A stretch of DNA of 48,311 nt, from contig WAIB01000017.1 of NCBI GenBank assembly GCA_009873655.1, positions 1 to 48,311 of the forward strand. Reading direction: 5' to 3'. This document shows positions 1-8,028 of this stretch, piece by piece. The first letter of the stretch is position 1, and every line of letters starts with the position of its first letter. The position numbers were made by a program, and so were the translations under genes. Under the pieces are notes generated by a model that made no database searches, was not told the DNA's origin, and saw only the letters and a list, made by a program, of their open reading frames with translations. The stretch is from Nitrospinota bacterium. GTDB taxonomy: Bacteria; Nitrospinota; Nitrospinia; Nitrospinales; VA-1.

Positions 1-173
1 AAAGCGAACTCCTGCTGGCGGTCGACGACTTCGCCCATGGGAAAGTTTTCTGAACCCTCAATGGACGCCAGGGAAAATTCCCAGTCCTCCCGCACATCGA
101 GCAAAAAGATATCTTCCCCGTTCTCGAGTCTTTTTTTCAGTTCAAGAGGCTGAAGTTGCTTGACAGAGCTCAT
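1..173 (-). CDS. Rhodanese-domain protein, N-terminal part (runs off window)
   Basis: The minus strand reads from an ATG at 173 with no stop down to base 1, giving 57 codons of the N-terminus. The visible sequence has the typical start of a rhodanese fold: a helix with LKKRLENGED, then the strand DIFLLDVRE, and then EGSENFPMGEVV, which matches the usual 'DVRE...H/EI.GA.NIPL' pattern. The catalytic Cys loop would lie beyond the window, so sulfurtransferase activity cannot be judged. It lies 28 bp downstream of the SLC13-type permease on the same strand and is probably co-transcribed with it. No Shine-Dalgarno sequence is visible before the ATG. Confidence 0.8.
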   Translation of the reverse strand, partial: MSSVKQLQPLELKKRLENGEDIFLLDVREDWEFSLASIEGSENFPMGEVVDRQQEFA

Positions 174-201
174 AGATTTTAATTGAAAACCGGTCGCCGT
201 C

Positions 202-1656
202 CTATTGGAAGCCGATCATGGGCCAGTAAAAAATCAGCAGGATTAAAAATCCCCCCAGCCCGAGTAAACTGAGAAGCGAACCCGACCAGATCATTTCTTT
301 CAAGGTCAGGAACCTGGATGAAAAGGCCAGCGCGGAAGCGGGGGTTGCTATGGGTAATATGAAAGCGAAGTTACTCGGCAGTATGACGGTCATCGTTGCC
401 AGGGCAGGATGAATGCCATAAGACGGACTCATGCTGATCGCGGTCGGTAAAAGAATGGCGATGACCGCCGAATTGCTCATGAATGTTGTCAATAGGGTGG
501 ACAACAGTGCGATGACAAGAAGAAATGTAATGGGAGAATCGACTACTCCCGAAAACAGTTTTTCTGCCAGCCACAACGCTGCCCCGGTCTCTGCCATGAC
601 TTCCCCCAGACAGATGGCTCCGCCATACATCAGAACGATGGCCCAGTTGATATGTTCTTCCACCATTTTCCAGGTAATGAGATTCAGGACAAATAAAAGG
701 ACGATTGAAATGATGGCGATGTTTGCGATTCCCAACTGGTCGCCGAAAACAAACCAGCAGAAAAGAGTCATCACCATAACCAGGCCAATGCCTTTTTCCT
801 GAAAGGTTAATTGACCCATGACATGGGATTTATGTTTTAAAGCTTTTTTTGCCGCTTCAATATCTTGAACGTCGGGGGGGAATAAAAATTTCAGGGCCAG
901 CCAGCCCCCGGCAAACAGGGTCAGCACCAGAGGAAAACTCAATTGGGTGTATTGGAGAATGCCGATGGTTTCAGCACCGGAGGTGGACTTTTCCAGCATT
1001 TCGACGGCAAGGGGAACCCTTCCCCCTCCCAGGACCGTCATGGCTCCTCCAATGATGCACCCCCAGGCCATGGCAAAGTACATGCTTTTAGCAAAGATGG
1101 AGTTTTCCCTCTTCAGGTTCAACGACTGTGCGATTTCGTGAATGATGGGAAACAAAATCACAGCCACTGCGTGTTCGGACATGAAACAGGAACTGATTCC
1201 GGCAAAACAATAAATGGATGTAATTAATTGGGATGGCGTGTTGCTCCAGTTCTTCATCACCCAGATGGATATCCTCGTGCTGAGTCCACAAGCCACCATG
1301 GAAGCGGACAGGATGAAGACACCCAGAATAAAAAAGACCGCCTTGTTACCAAAGTAGGCATAGGCTTGGGAAGCTTCCATCACTCCCAATAAAGGAACGG
1401 CTGCGATGGCCAACAGGCTGGTTATGGACAGCGGGATCAGATTGGTCGACCATAACAATACGCAAAGCACGAAAAGGCAAAGGACCTTGTAACCTTCATA
1501 GGAAAGGTCGCCGGGCCTGTCCTGGAGTAACATAAAAGAAAAAATCCCAAAGAACAGGGCCAGAAAAAGGTATCGCCGTAATCGGTCAAACAGAACAATC
1601 CATAGCGGACGACGGTCGACAAAAATTTGCTGGGGTTGTGAGTGGGATTCTGCCAT
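202..1656 (-). CDS. SLC13/DASS-family anion permease
   Basis: A 484-residue protein with about a dozen hydrophobic segments and the two-fold repeat of the divalent anion:sodium symporter family (dicarboxylate, sulfate or related anions, inner membrane). The second-half signature is present as FMSNSAVIAILLPT (around residue 395). The equivalent first-half segment reads FMSEHAVAVILFPI (around residue 160), so the usual Ser-Asn-Thr is Ser-Glu-His. The start ATG at 1656 has a modest GGA six bases upstream. The substrate cannot be predicted. The downstream rhodanese gene could hint at a sulfur compound, but that is only inference. Confidence 0.85.
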   Translation of the reverse strand: MAESHSQPQQIFVDRRPLWIVLFDRLRRYLFLALFFGIFSFMLLQDRPGDLSYEGYKVLCLFVLCVLLWSTNLIPLSITSLLAIAAVPLLGVMEASQAYAYFGNKAVFFILGVFILSASMVACGLSTRISIWVMKNWSNTPSQLITSIYCFAGISSCFMSEHAVAVILFPIIHEIAQSLNLKRENSIFAKSMYFAMAWGCIIGGAMTVLGGGRVPLAVEMLEKSTSGAETIGILQYTQLSFPLVLTLFAGGWLALKFLFPPDVQDIEAAKKALKHKSHVMGQLTFQEKGIGLVMVMTLFCWFVFGDQLGIANIAIISIVLLFVLNLITWKMVEEHINWAIVLMYGGAICLGEVMAETGAALWLAEKLFSGVVDSPITFLLVIALLSTLLTTFMSNSAVIAILLPTAISMSPSYGIHPALATMTVILPSNFAFILPIATPASALAFSSRFLTLKEMIWSGSLLSLLGLGGFLILLIFYWPMIGFQ

Positions 1657-1726
1657 GAGATCCGGATTTAATAAAAGCGTTAATTAATATGAAAAGATCG
1701 ACTTGCGATGATAACCCGGTAACCTT

Positions 1727-1824
1727 CCGGTGGCAAGGCCACGCCTTAGGGATATAGTAAAAAGGTAGTTGGTATTTCAAGCTCTTCCTCTGTTTGCCTG
1801 CCTCGCTGGAGGCCCGGTGGCAAG
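1727..1824. repeat. Intergenic pair of 11-bp direct repeats
   Basis: The 217-bp gap between the permease start and the radical SAM stop holds CCGGTGGCAAG twice, at 1727-1737 and 1814-1824. The first copy extends into a small inverted repeat (GTGGC-AAG-GCCAC). A short GC-rich stretch, GCCTGCC..GGAGGC, lies between them. This looks like decayed intergenic repeat material rather than a gene. No coding potential is seen. Confidence 0.4.
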
Positions 1825-1873
1825 ACTACGAATTGAGGAATTATTTACGAAACAAAATATATGCTTCGTTTTA

Positions 1874-2911
1874 TTAGTGGGTATTTAATGCGGGTTTTGC
1901 TTCAGGTTGCCATTGAGTCTGTTGGGTATCGACCTGATCGATGGTCCATAAATCGCAATCGCCACAGGTATCCCGGTAGTTCTTGCGGAAATGATCGAAC
2001 TTGTCGTTTTGCCAGATCCCTTTCAGGTTATCGGTCAGCAGGTTCCCCATTTTGGAGTTGGGGAGCAGGCAGCAGGGGGTGACATTGCCCTCGCGTGTGA
2101 CGTAGGCGTAGTCAAAAGTTTTCAGGCAATAGCTTCCTGACCGGTGCAGTTTTTTTCGCAGGAGTCTGTAAAAGAACCGGGTGATTCCCTGGGAGACGGT
2201 GTATTGCAGCCAATCCAGTTGAATGCCAGCCGCCTGGGCGATTTCGTCTGCCTTGAGGAAGATCATTCGCTCTTCTTTGGCATCGGGTCTTTTCAAATTG
2301 GGACGGAATTGGCGGTCCAGCCGGCCCACGTTGACCACATCACATCCAATTCGTGCTCCATAACGGATAACATCGTAAAGGTCATTTTCGCACCCCGCAT
2401 GGATGGTTGCCTGCAATCGGACGCTGGGGGAATCGTTTTGTCGTCCCCGCACAACTGCTTCGATATTTTCGTAGACTTTGGTGCTGGTATGGCCTTCCAC
2501 CACCGTTTCGTTGCCATTCACACTGTCTATGGAGAAGGTGACCAGGTCCAACCCGGAATTGAGGATTTCTTCAACCATGCTGGATTTCGTAAACAGACCA
2601 TTGGAGGTGATCATGACCCGGTGCCCGCGTTCCTTGCAATATGAAATCATGTCGAACACGCGTGGGTGGATGAAAGGTTCACCCCAGCCCGTGAGGGTAA
2701 TATCCTCACCGTTATCGAGTTTGTCCACGACCGTGGTGAAATCGGCCCATTCCATATGCTCCAGCTCGATACCCAGGTCTTCCCGTTGGCACATGGGGCA
2801 GTCCATATTGCACCGGTTGGTGATTTCAATTTGCACCTGTTTGGGGCGATTGGGAATCTTATACCTCAATCGGTTGATGGTTTCTTTGACCAGCAGAAAT
2901 GGATTATTCAT
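1874..2911 (-). CDS. Radical SAM/SPASM-type protein
   Basis: A 345-residue protein. The radical SAM cluster motif CxxxCxxC is at C34, C38 and C41 (CNMDCPMC), followed by the GWGEP loop for SAM binding. The C-terminal third has further cysteines (SYC, TPCCLLPN, TCGDCD), the arrangement of a SPASM-like auxiliary iron-sulfur domain, with the usual pattern of a 'GNVTPCC...GNL...IW' tail. Such proteins modify peptides or small molecules by radical chemistry. No precursor peptide gene is visible next to it, so the substrate is unknown. The ATG at 2911 has no Shine-Dalgarno sequence. The gene is transcribed divergently from leuC. Confidence 0.88.
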   Translation of the reverse strand: MNNPFLLVKETINRLRYKIPNRPKQVQIEITNRCNMDCPMCQREDLGIELEHMEWADFTTVVDKLDNGEDITLTGWGEPFIHPRVFDMISYCKERGHRVMITSNGLFTKSSMVEEILNSGLDLVTFSIDSVNGNETVVEGHTSTKVYENIEAVVRGRQNDSPSVRLQATIHAGCENDLYDVIRYGARIGCDVVNVGRLDRQFRPNLKRPDAKEERMIFLKADEIAQAAGIQLDWLQYTVSQGITRFFYRLLRKKLHRSGSYCLKTFDYAYVTREGNVTPCCLLPNSKMGNLLTDNLKGIWQNDKFDHFRKNYRDTCGDCDLWTIDQVDTQQTQWQPEAKPALNTH

Positions 2912-2991
2912 AAAATATTTAAGAAATGAGGCGGATATTTAGCCTTTTAAAAATATTTTACCTCAGAAAAATCAATGCAGTACAAATTTTT

Positions 2992-3020
2992 TTGGGTTTC
3001 GGTGTTTTCAATGGTATCTT
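2992..3020 (+). promoter_or_regulatory. Weak candidate promoter upstream of leuC
   Basis: TTGGGT (2992-2997), a 17-bp spacer and TATCTT (3015-3020) give a sigma70-like pair at partial match. It would give a leader of about 125 nt. That leader contains a GGGG-AAAA-CCCC hairpin (3117-3128) about 10 nt before the leuC ribosome binding site. This is a visual match only. Confidence 0.25.
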
Positions 3021-3153
3021 TGTTTACTTACACTCTTTTCGGAACTTCCAAGAGAAAACTCAAGCGTTCTGTAGATTTTAGCAGGGTGCTGGAATCAATA
3101 AAAAACAATGAATTCTGGGGAAAACCCCTTACCAATTTGAAAGGCTTTACTCA

Positions 3154-4455
3154 ATGGGTATGACGATCACAGAAAAAATTCTTGCGGCCCACGCAGGGAA
3201 AGATTCTGTCGCTCCTGGCGACAATATCTGGGTAGATGTAGATGTTTTGATGACGCACGATGTTTGCGGCCCCGGTACTTTTGCTATTTTCAAAAAACAG
3301 TTCGGTGAAAACGCAAAGGTTTGGGACCGGGATAAGGTAGTTATTATTCCCGACCATTTCATTTTTACCAAAGATACCCACGCCAATCGAAATATAGATA
3401 TTCTAAGGCAATTCGTCAAAGAACAGGACCTGCCACATTATTACGATGTGGGGACAGATAACTATAAAGGGGTTTGCCACCTTGCACTGGCCCAGGAAGG
3501 GTTCAACCGACCGGGAGAGGTTTTGTTCGGGACGGACTCCCACACTTCCACATCAGGGGCTTTTGGCATGTTCTCGACGGGCATTGGCAATACCGATGCC
3601 GCGTTTATTCTGGGAACCGGAAAGCTCTGGGTAAAAGTGCCGGAATCCATGTGTTTCGAATTCACGGGAACCTTCCCTGATCATATTATGGCAAAAGATG
3701 TCATTTTGAATGTGATTGGAGATATCGGTGTCGATGGCGCAACTTACAGGGCGATGGAGTGGAGAGGCGATGCGGTCATGAAGCTTTCCATGGAAGAACG
3801 CATGACCCTTTGCAATATGGCGATCGAAGCCGGTGGAAAAAATGGCATCATCGAAGCGGATGAAACAACCACCGATTACGTCAGGCAGCGCACGGACGCC
3901 CCTTACAAAATTTATCACTCAGATGAAGACGCGAACTATTTCTTCAAAAAAACCTATAACGCCGATGAAATGGAACCCATCGTCGCGAAACCGCATTCAC
4001 CGGATAACAAGGCCAAGGTCAGCGAGTGTGAAGATGTCAAGCTGGACCGTGCCTATATCGGCTCCTGCACCGGCGGCAAATTGACAGACTTTTTAGCTGC
4101 CGCCAGGTTGCTTAAAGGCAAAAAGGTACAGATTGATACTTTCATCGTTCCCGCGACACGCGAAGTTGAAGAAGATCTTTATAAGGAAAAAATTGGTGGA
4201 GAATCTTTGGTTGATATTTTTAAAAATGCCGGTGCTTATCTCGGGGAACCTTCCTGTGCCGCTTGTCTGGGTGGGCCCAAAGATACTTTTGGACGCACGG
4301 ATGATAATCAGGTGGTGATCTCGACGACCAACCGGAATTTTCCCGGCCGGATGGGTTCCAAGCAGTCCTACGTCTATCTGGCATCCCCTTATACCGCTGC
4401 GGCTTCCGCTTTAACCGGGCATATTACCAACCCTGCTGAATTTGTTAACAACTAA
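3154..4455 (+). CDS. leuC: 3-isopropylmalate dehydratase large subunit
   Basis: With LeuD it isomerises 2-isopropylmalate to 3-isopropylmalate in leucine biosynthesis in the cytoplasm. The 433-residue protein belongs to the aconitase superfamily. The [4Fe-4S] ligands are visible at C305 (GSCTGG) and C368/C371 (PSCAACLG), and substrate loops such as FGTDSHTST and FPGRMGS are intact. It is shorter than the roughly 466-residue enterobacterial enzyme, matching the shorter LeuC/HACN-like type that pairs with a separate small subunit. The start at 3154 has GAAAGG nine bases upstream; a second Met two codons later is the alternative. The LeuD gene follows after 9 bp. Confidence 0.95.
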   Translation: MGMTITEKILAAHAGKDSVAPGDNIWVDVDVLMTHDVCGPGTFAIFKKQFGENAKVWDRDKVVIIPDHFIFTKDTHANRNIDILRQFVKEQDLPHYYDVGTDNYKGVCHLALAQEGFNRPGEVLFGTDSHTSTSGAFGMFSTGIGNTDAAFILGTGKLWVKVPESMCFEFTGTFPDHIMAKDVILNVIGDIGVDGATYRAMEWRGDAVMKLSMEERMTLCNMAIEAGGKNGIIEADETTTDYVRQRTDAPYKIYHSDEDANYFFKKTYNADEMEPIVAKPHSPDNKAKVSECEDVKLDRAYIGSCTGGKLTDFLAAARLLKGKKVQIDTFIVPATREVEEDLYKEKIGGESLVDIFKNAGAYLGEPSCAACLGGPKDTFGRTDDNQVVISTTNRNFPGRMGSKQSYVYLASPYTAAASALTGHITNPAEFVNN

Positions 4456-4464
4456 ATTTTTATT

Positions 4465-5028
4465 ATGGAAAAGATTATAGAAGGCCTTGCCTATGTGCTG
4501 GGCAATGATATTGATACCGATCAGATAATTCCCGCGGAGCACCTGGTTTATAGTTTGAGTGATCCGGAAGAAAAGAAGAACTATGGAAGATTTGCGCTTT
4601 CCGGGGTTCCCGGTGATCAGGCAGGTTTGCCAAACGGCAATGTGCCTTTTACCGAAGGTGAAAATTTTGAATCGAAATATTCTATAGTTGTAGGTGGAAA
4701 AAACTTTGGTTGCGGTTCCTCCCGCGAACACGCCCCGGCCTGTATGGAAATCGCGGGAGTCAAGGCTGTGATCGCCCAGTCGTATGCCCGGATTTTTTAC
4801 CGCAACTCTGTGGACGGCGGGTTTTTCATCCCTTTTGAATGTGATACGCGACTGGTTGAAGATATAAAAACAGGGGACGATCTAAAGATTGATCTGAACG
4901 CGAATACCCTGACCAATAAAACCCGGGGGAAAACCTACGACCTGAAATCACTTGGTGAAGTCATAGACATTATTGAAGCAGGAAACATTTTTGAATATGC
5001 CAGGAAGTCCGGAATGATTGCTTCTTAA
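4465..5028 (+). CDS. leuD: 3-isopropylmalate dehydratase small subunit
   Basis: The 187-residue swivelling-domain partner of LeuC, completing the isopropylmalate isomerase. The family signature FGCGSSREHAP is present near residue 85, and the N-terminus carries the typical 'GNDIDTDQIIPAEHL' element. It begins 9 bp after the leuC stop, with no Shine-Dalgarno sequence, only a T-rich run before ATGG, so translation probably depends on coupling to leuC. The C-terminal IFEYARKSG is also typical. leuA, leuB and ilv genes are not in the window. Confidence 0.95.
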   Translation: MEKIIEGLAYVLGNDIDTDQIIPAEHLVYSLSDPEEKKNYGRFALSGVPGDQAGLPNGNVPFTEGENFESKYSIVVGGKNFGCGSSREHAPACMEIAGVKAVIAQSYARIFYRNSVDGGFFIPFECDTRLVEDIKTGDDLKIDLNANTLTNKTRGKTYDLKSLGEVIDIIEAGNIFEYARKSGMIAS

Positions 5029-5041
5029 TCACGGAGAGTAT

Positions 5042-5839
5042 ATGGGTTCAAATTGGAAATACAGGTTGCCCATTTTTATACTTGCTGTTTTTTTTGTTTT
5101 CAGTACAGAAGGTAAAAGGAAGGCATTTGCCGGGGATATGGTTCTGATTCCCGAGGGGACTTTCATAATGGGAAGTTCCGACGAGGACATCCTTTGGGCG
5201 GCTAAACAATTTCATTCCGAGTCTCTGGATTGGTACAGGGATGAAACCCCCCTGCAGGAAGTGGCATTGCCGGCTTTTAAGATGGATAAGTTCCTGGTGA
5301 CGGTCAGCGATTACGAAATTTACCGGGAAGCGACAGGGAAGCCCGCTCCCCGCGAACATGACAACGGGAGATTCAATCATCCGCGGCAACCCATAGTCGG
5401 GCTGTCCTGGGAAGAAGCCCGCGACTATTGCCATTGGGCTAAAAAACGCTTGCCCACTGAGAAAGAATGGGAAAAGGCCGCAAGAGGAACAGATGGAAGG
5501 TACTATCCCTGGGGTAATGAACCCGATTCACTCAATACAAATATCAGGGGCAAAGGAGATATTTATAGATATACAAACAAGGTTGGGGAGATTCCTGAAA
5601 ACATCAGCCCCTTTGGAGTCATGGATTTAGCAGGAAACGTTTGGGAGTGGACGGAAGACTGGTATCAACCGCATCCCGGAAACCAATATGACAATGATTT
5701 ATATGGAGAACGGTTCAAGGTTATAAAAGGAGGGTCCTGGAATTCAAACCTGGATCTGGCACGCAGTTCAGTACGAGGAAAAGCATTGCCAGACCAAAAG
5801 AAAAATTATATTGGCTTTCGCTGCGCGTCAACAAATTAA
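5042..5839 (+). CDS. Secreted SUMF1-fold (formylglycine-enzyme-like) protein, non-catalytic
   Basis: I place the start at the ATG at 5042 (265 residues) because GGAGAG lies five bases upstream; an ATG at 5018 in the same frame lacks one. A signal peptide of about 30 residues ends near KAFAG. The mature protein shows the SUMF1/FGE fold: MVLIPEGTFIMGSS, LSWEEARDYCHWA, RLPTEKEWEKAARG, YPWGNE, GVMDLAGNVWEWTEDW and KGGSWNSN, ending IGFRCAS. The C-terminal position that holds the catalytic cysteines in true formylglycine-generating enzymes reads GGSWNSNLDLA, so sulfatase activation is unlikely. A binding or structural role in the envelope is more plausible. It lies 13 bp after leuD. Confidence 0.85.
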   Translation: MGSNWKYRLPIFILAVFFVFSTEGKRKAFAGDMVLIPEGTFIMGSSDEDILWAAKQFHSESLDWYRDETPLQEVALPAFKMDKFLVTVSDYEIYREATGKPAPREHDNGRFNHPRQPIVGLSWEEARDYCHWAKKRLPTEKEWEKAARGTDGRYYPWGNEPDSLNTNIRGKGDIYRYTNKVGEIPENISPFGVMDLAGNVWEWTEDWYQPHPGNQYDNDLYGERFKVIKGGSWNSNLDLARSSVRGKALPDQKKNYIGFRCASTN

Positions 5840-5856
5840 TTCTGGAGGACTTTATT

Positions 5857-6729
5857 GTGTTAATGAGAAAAAAAATAGTTCAGTTTTTACTGGTTTTTGG
5901 ATGGCTGGTCTGGTCCCTTCCGGTTTTTGCGTCAGGTGAACATAATGAGCATGGAGGGCATTCCAGCGGGCATCCGGGTAAACAGGGTGGCGGCCATGGT
6001 TCCTCACACGGAGGATACAGTGGAGGTCATGGGGGCAAGGGAAAGCATGGAGGCCATGGTGGGCATGGTTATGGTCGCCGTAAAGGTCCTCCAAAAGATA
6101 TCCCCGCACATATTCGAGAAAGGCTGGATCCGGATGGAACTAAAATAAATCTCAATGGTTCTCAGATTGGGGTTAAGGGAATGGAAATTCTCGCAAACAC
6201 TCCTGAAATGAAAAATGTTGTTTCTCTTGCCTTGCAGACAAACAACCTGGGAGATGAAGGGGTAAAAATTTTATGCGGGTCAGATACCTTTCAGCATGTT
6301 GAAAAACTTTCTCTCTGGGGAAATAACGTTTCAGAAAAAGGCGCCATAATGATTTCTGAATCTCCCAACTTCAAAAACCTGACTGAACTCAAATTAACCC
6401 GCAACAAAGTAGGGGATGAAGGAATTGTTGCAATTGTGAATTCTGCAAACTCAAAAAATATTGAGTTTATGGATCTAAGCGCCAACCAGATCAGCGATCG
6501 GGGGGCAATTGCAATCGCAAATTCACCCCATTTGTCAAACTTGAAAACCCTGGATCTTTATAACAACCAGATTACGGAAAAAGGAATGGAGGCTTTGTTA
6601 AACTCAAAGACTTTAAAAAGCCTGGAATTACTAATACTGGTCCGTAATGAAATTAATCCGGGACAACGAACCGATGACCTGGCAAAAAATCAGACCCTGC
6701 CCAGTTTAAGACGACTGGAAGTTTTCTAG
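5857..6729 (+). CDS. Secreted His/Gly-rich leucine-rich-repeat protein
   Basis: A 290-residue protein starting at GTG 5857, chosen because GGAGG lies eight bases upstream; an ATG two codons later is worse spaced. A signal peptide (to about residue 26, VFASG) is followed by about 50 residues almost entirely His, Gly, Ser and Lys, with many GGH repeats that could bind metal ions. From about residue 90 come 26-28-residue leucine-rich repeats of the RNI-like type, each with LxLxxNxI/V and a 'DEG' or 'EKG' turn. The gene follows the SUMF1-fold gene by 17 bp and probably shares its transcript. The function is unknown; periplasmic or surface metal/protein binding is inferred. Confidence 0.85.
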   Translation: MLMRKKIVQFLLVFGWLVWSLPVFASGEHNEHGGHSSGHPGKQGGGHGSSHGGYSGGHGGKGKHGGHGGHGYGRRKGPPKDIPAHIRERLDPDGTKINLNGSQIGVKGMEILANTPEMKNVVSLALQTNNLGDEGVKILCGSDTFQHVEKLSLWGNNVSEKGAIMISESPNFKNLTELKLTRNKVGDEGIVAIVNSANSKNIEFMDLSANQISDRGAIAIANSPHLSNLKTLDLYNNQITEKGMEALLNSKTLKSLELLILVRNEINPGQRTDDLAKNQTLPSLRRLEVF

Positions 6730-6748
6730 GGAACCTGGAACAATTTTA

Positions 6749-6770
6749 GATTTTTTTAGATAAAAAAATC
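6749..6770. terminator. AT-only palindrome between convergent genes
   Basis: A perfect 10-bp stem with a 2-nt loop, made of T-run and A-run arms closed by a G-C pair, lies between the convergent ends of the LRR gene and the small acidic-protein gene and overlaps the stop codon of the latter. Each strand ends its stem in a T run, so it could act as a weak bidirectional terminator, although it lacks a GC-rich stem. Confidence 0.45.
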
Positions 6771-6954
6771 ACCTGTATCGGCGGTCATTGTACTGGTCGA
6801 TTTTTTCTACGACCAGCTTGCTTCCACGCATGAGGGCATCCAGCATTTCTTTCAGAGCTTCAACTTCTTCGTTGGGGTCTTCCGCATTTTTAAAGTTTGT
6901 GGCTTCCTCGTTGATTTCCTGCACCAGGGCTTCAATTTCTTCTTTCTTATTCAT
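6769..6954 (-). CDS. Small acidic coiled-coil protein, unknown
   Basis: A 61-residue ORF rich in Glu and Lys with heptad-like spacing (KEEIEALVQEINEEA, EEVEALKEMLDAL), ending in DRRYR. No family is recognised. Its composition is protein-like and it does not lie opposite another gene, which supports it being real. There is no Shine-Dalgarno sequence before the ATG. It lies about 110 bp downstream of the split sensor kinase on the same strand and could belong to that transcript. Confidence 0.6.
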   Translation of the reverse strand: MNKKEEIEALVQEINEEATNFKNAEDPNEEVEALKEMLDALMRGSKLVVEKIDQYNDRRYR

Positions 6955-7062
6955 ATTTAGTATTTAAATGATTGCTGTTGAAATATTGAACCATTGGATA
7001 TTATCCGGTAATAGGTTAGATTCAATATCCTGCCAAAAGTTTTAGTGAAAAAAGGGATTCAA

Positions 7063-8028
7063 TCAGGAGGTATGGGATTCCAGGGTTTGGCGGATTTCTT
7101 CGAGAAGGTCTTCCTGGATAAGAGATTTCTTTTCGATCAGCTTTTCAATTCCACCGTTGAGGCGCAGGCGATCCGCGGAAGTCAGGTCTTTAGCCGTGAC
7201 CACCACAATGGGAATGGGCCGATGTTCGGGGTTTTTCTTTAATTCTTCAATGAATTCGAACCCATCCATCACCGGCATCATCAGGTCGAGAAAAATAACT
7301 CCCGGAATTTTCTCCTGGACTCTTTGAAGAGCAATTTCCCCGTTTTCCGCTTCTTGAATCTTCAGGCCATATTCTTCAAGTATGGAGCAGAGCATTTTGC
7401 GGGTTTCTGGATCATCTTCTACCACCAATGCTGAACCCGAGTCCCATCGATATTTTTTCATGAGAATATGTAACCGGGTTCGGTCTATTGGCTTCGTAAG
7501 GTATTCTGATGCGCCGAGGGTAAAACCTTTGTTTTCTTCATCCACCATGGAGATCACAAAAACCGGGATATTCGCAACCTCGGGGTCGGCTTTCAATTTT
7601 GTAAGTACTGTCCAGCCATCCATCCCCGGCATCAAGACATCCAGAGTGATCAATGTGGGGTGAAGTTTTCGTGCCAGGGTCAATCCCTCTTCCCCATCAG
7701 ATGCGCAAACAATAATATAATCTTCTTTTTCAAAAGCCCGTTTCATTTGGCTGTGCATCATCGGGTCATCATCGATCACGAGGATAATATTTTTCTTGGC
7801 TTCAGATTTTAGTTCTTCCAGAACTTTCTCAGGTTTTTCTTGACCCGGGGCAACTTTTTCTGCGGTTGCCTGAACGGTCATAACAACGGGAAGATGTACC
7901 GAGAATGTCGACCCTTCACCGGGTTGGCTTTCTACAAAAATATCGCCACCCATCATTTCGCAAATGCGTTTTGTTATGGCGAGGCCGAGACCGATACCGC
8001 CATATTTTTGGATGTTGGATGAGTGCAC
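7063..8028 (-). CDS. C-terminal part of split hybrid histidine kinase: ATPase G-boxes plus two receiver domains
   Basis: This is the same reading frame as the upstream fragment, separated from it by one TAG codon at 8029-8031. It opens with the HATPase end ([11 protein letters not shown], the G-boxes), then a receiver domain with an acidic IDDD pocket, phospho-acceptor Asp in TLDVLMPG and Lys in TKP. A second receiver follows with VVEDD and [11 protein letters not shown], in which the final Lys-Pro is replaced (EKLIEKK). The 321-residue track begins with the GTG codon directly after the TAG, but that codon simply continues the kinase sequence and has no separate ribosome site. Alone it lacks the phospho-accepting His. 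It may be a non-functional remnant, or be made only by readthrough or reinitiation. Confidence 0.8.
   Translation of the reverse strand: MHSSNIQKYGGIGLGLAITKRICEMMGGDIFVESQPGEGSTFSVHLPVVMTVQATAEKVAPGQEKPEKVLEELKSEAKKNIILVIDDDPMMHSQMKRAFEKEDYIIVCASDGEEGLTLARKLHPTLITLDVLMPGMDGWTVLTKLKADPEVANIPVFVISMVDEENKGFTLGASEYLTKPIDRTRLHILMKKYRWDSGSALVVEDDPETRKMLCSILEEYGLKIQEAENGEIALQRVQEKIPGVIFLDLMMPVMDGFEFIEELKKNPEHRPIPIVVVTAKDLTSADRLRLNGGIEKLIEKKSLIQEDLLEEIRQTLESHTS

Noticed and set aside
2975-3163. 62-codon ORF upstream of and overlapping the leuC start, possible leucine leader peptide
   Set aside because: No run of Leu codons, no ribosome site and no attenuator with a T run; it overlaps leuC out of frame.
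6829-7062. Possible additional domain of the split kinase downstream of its stop
   Set aside because: The second receiver domain ends naturally before 7063 and the sequence beyond is not in a continuing frame.
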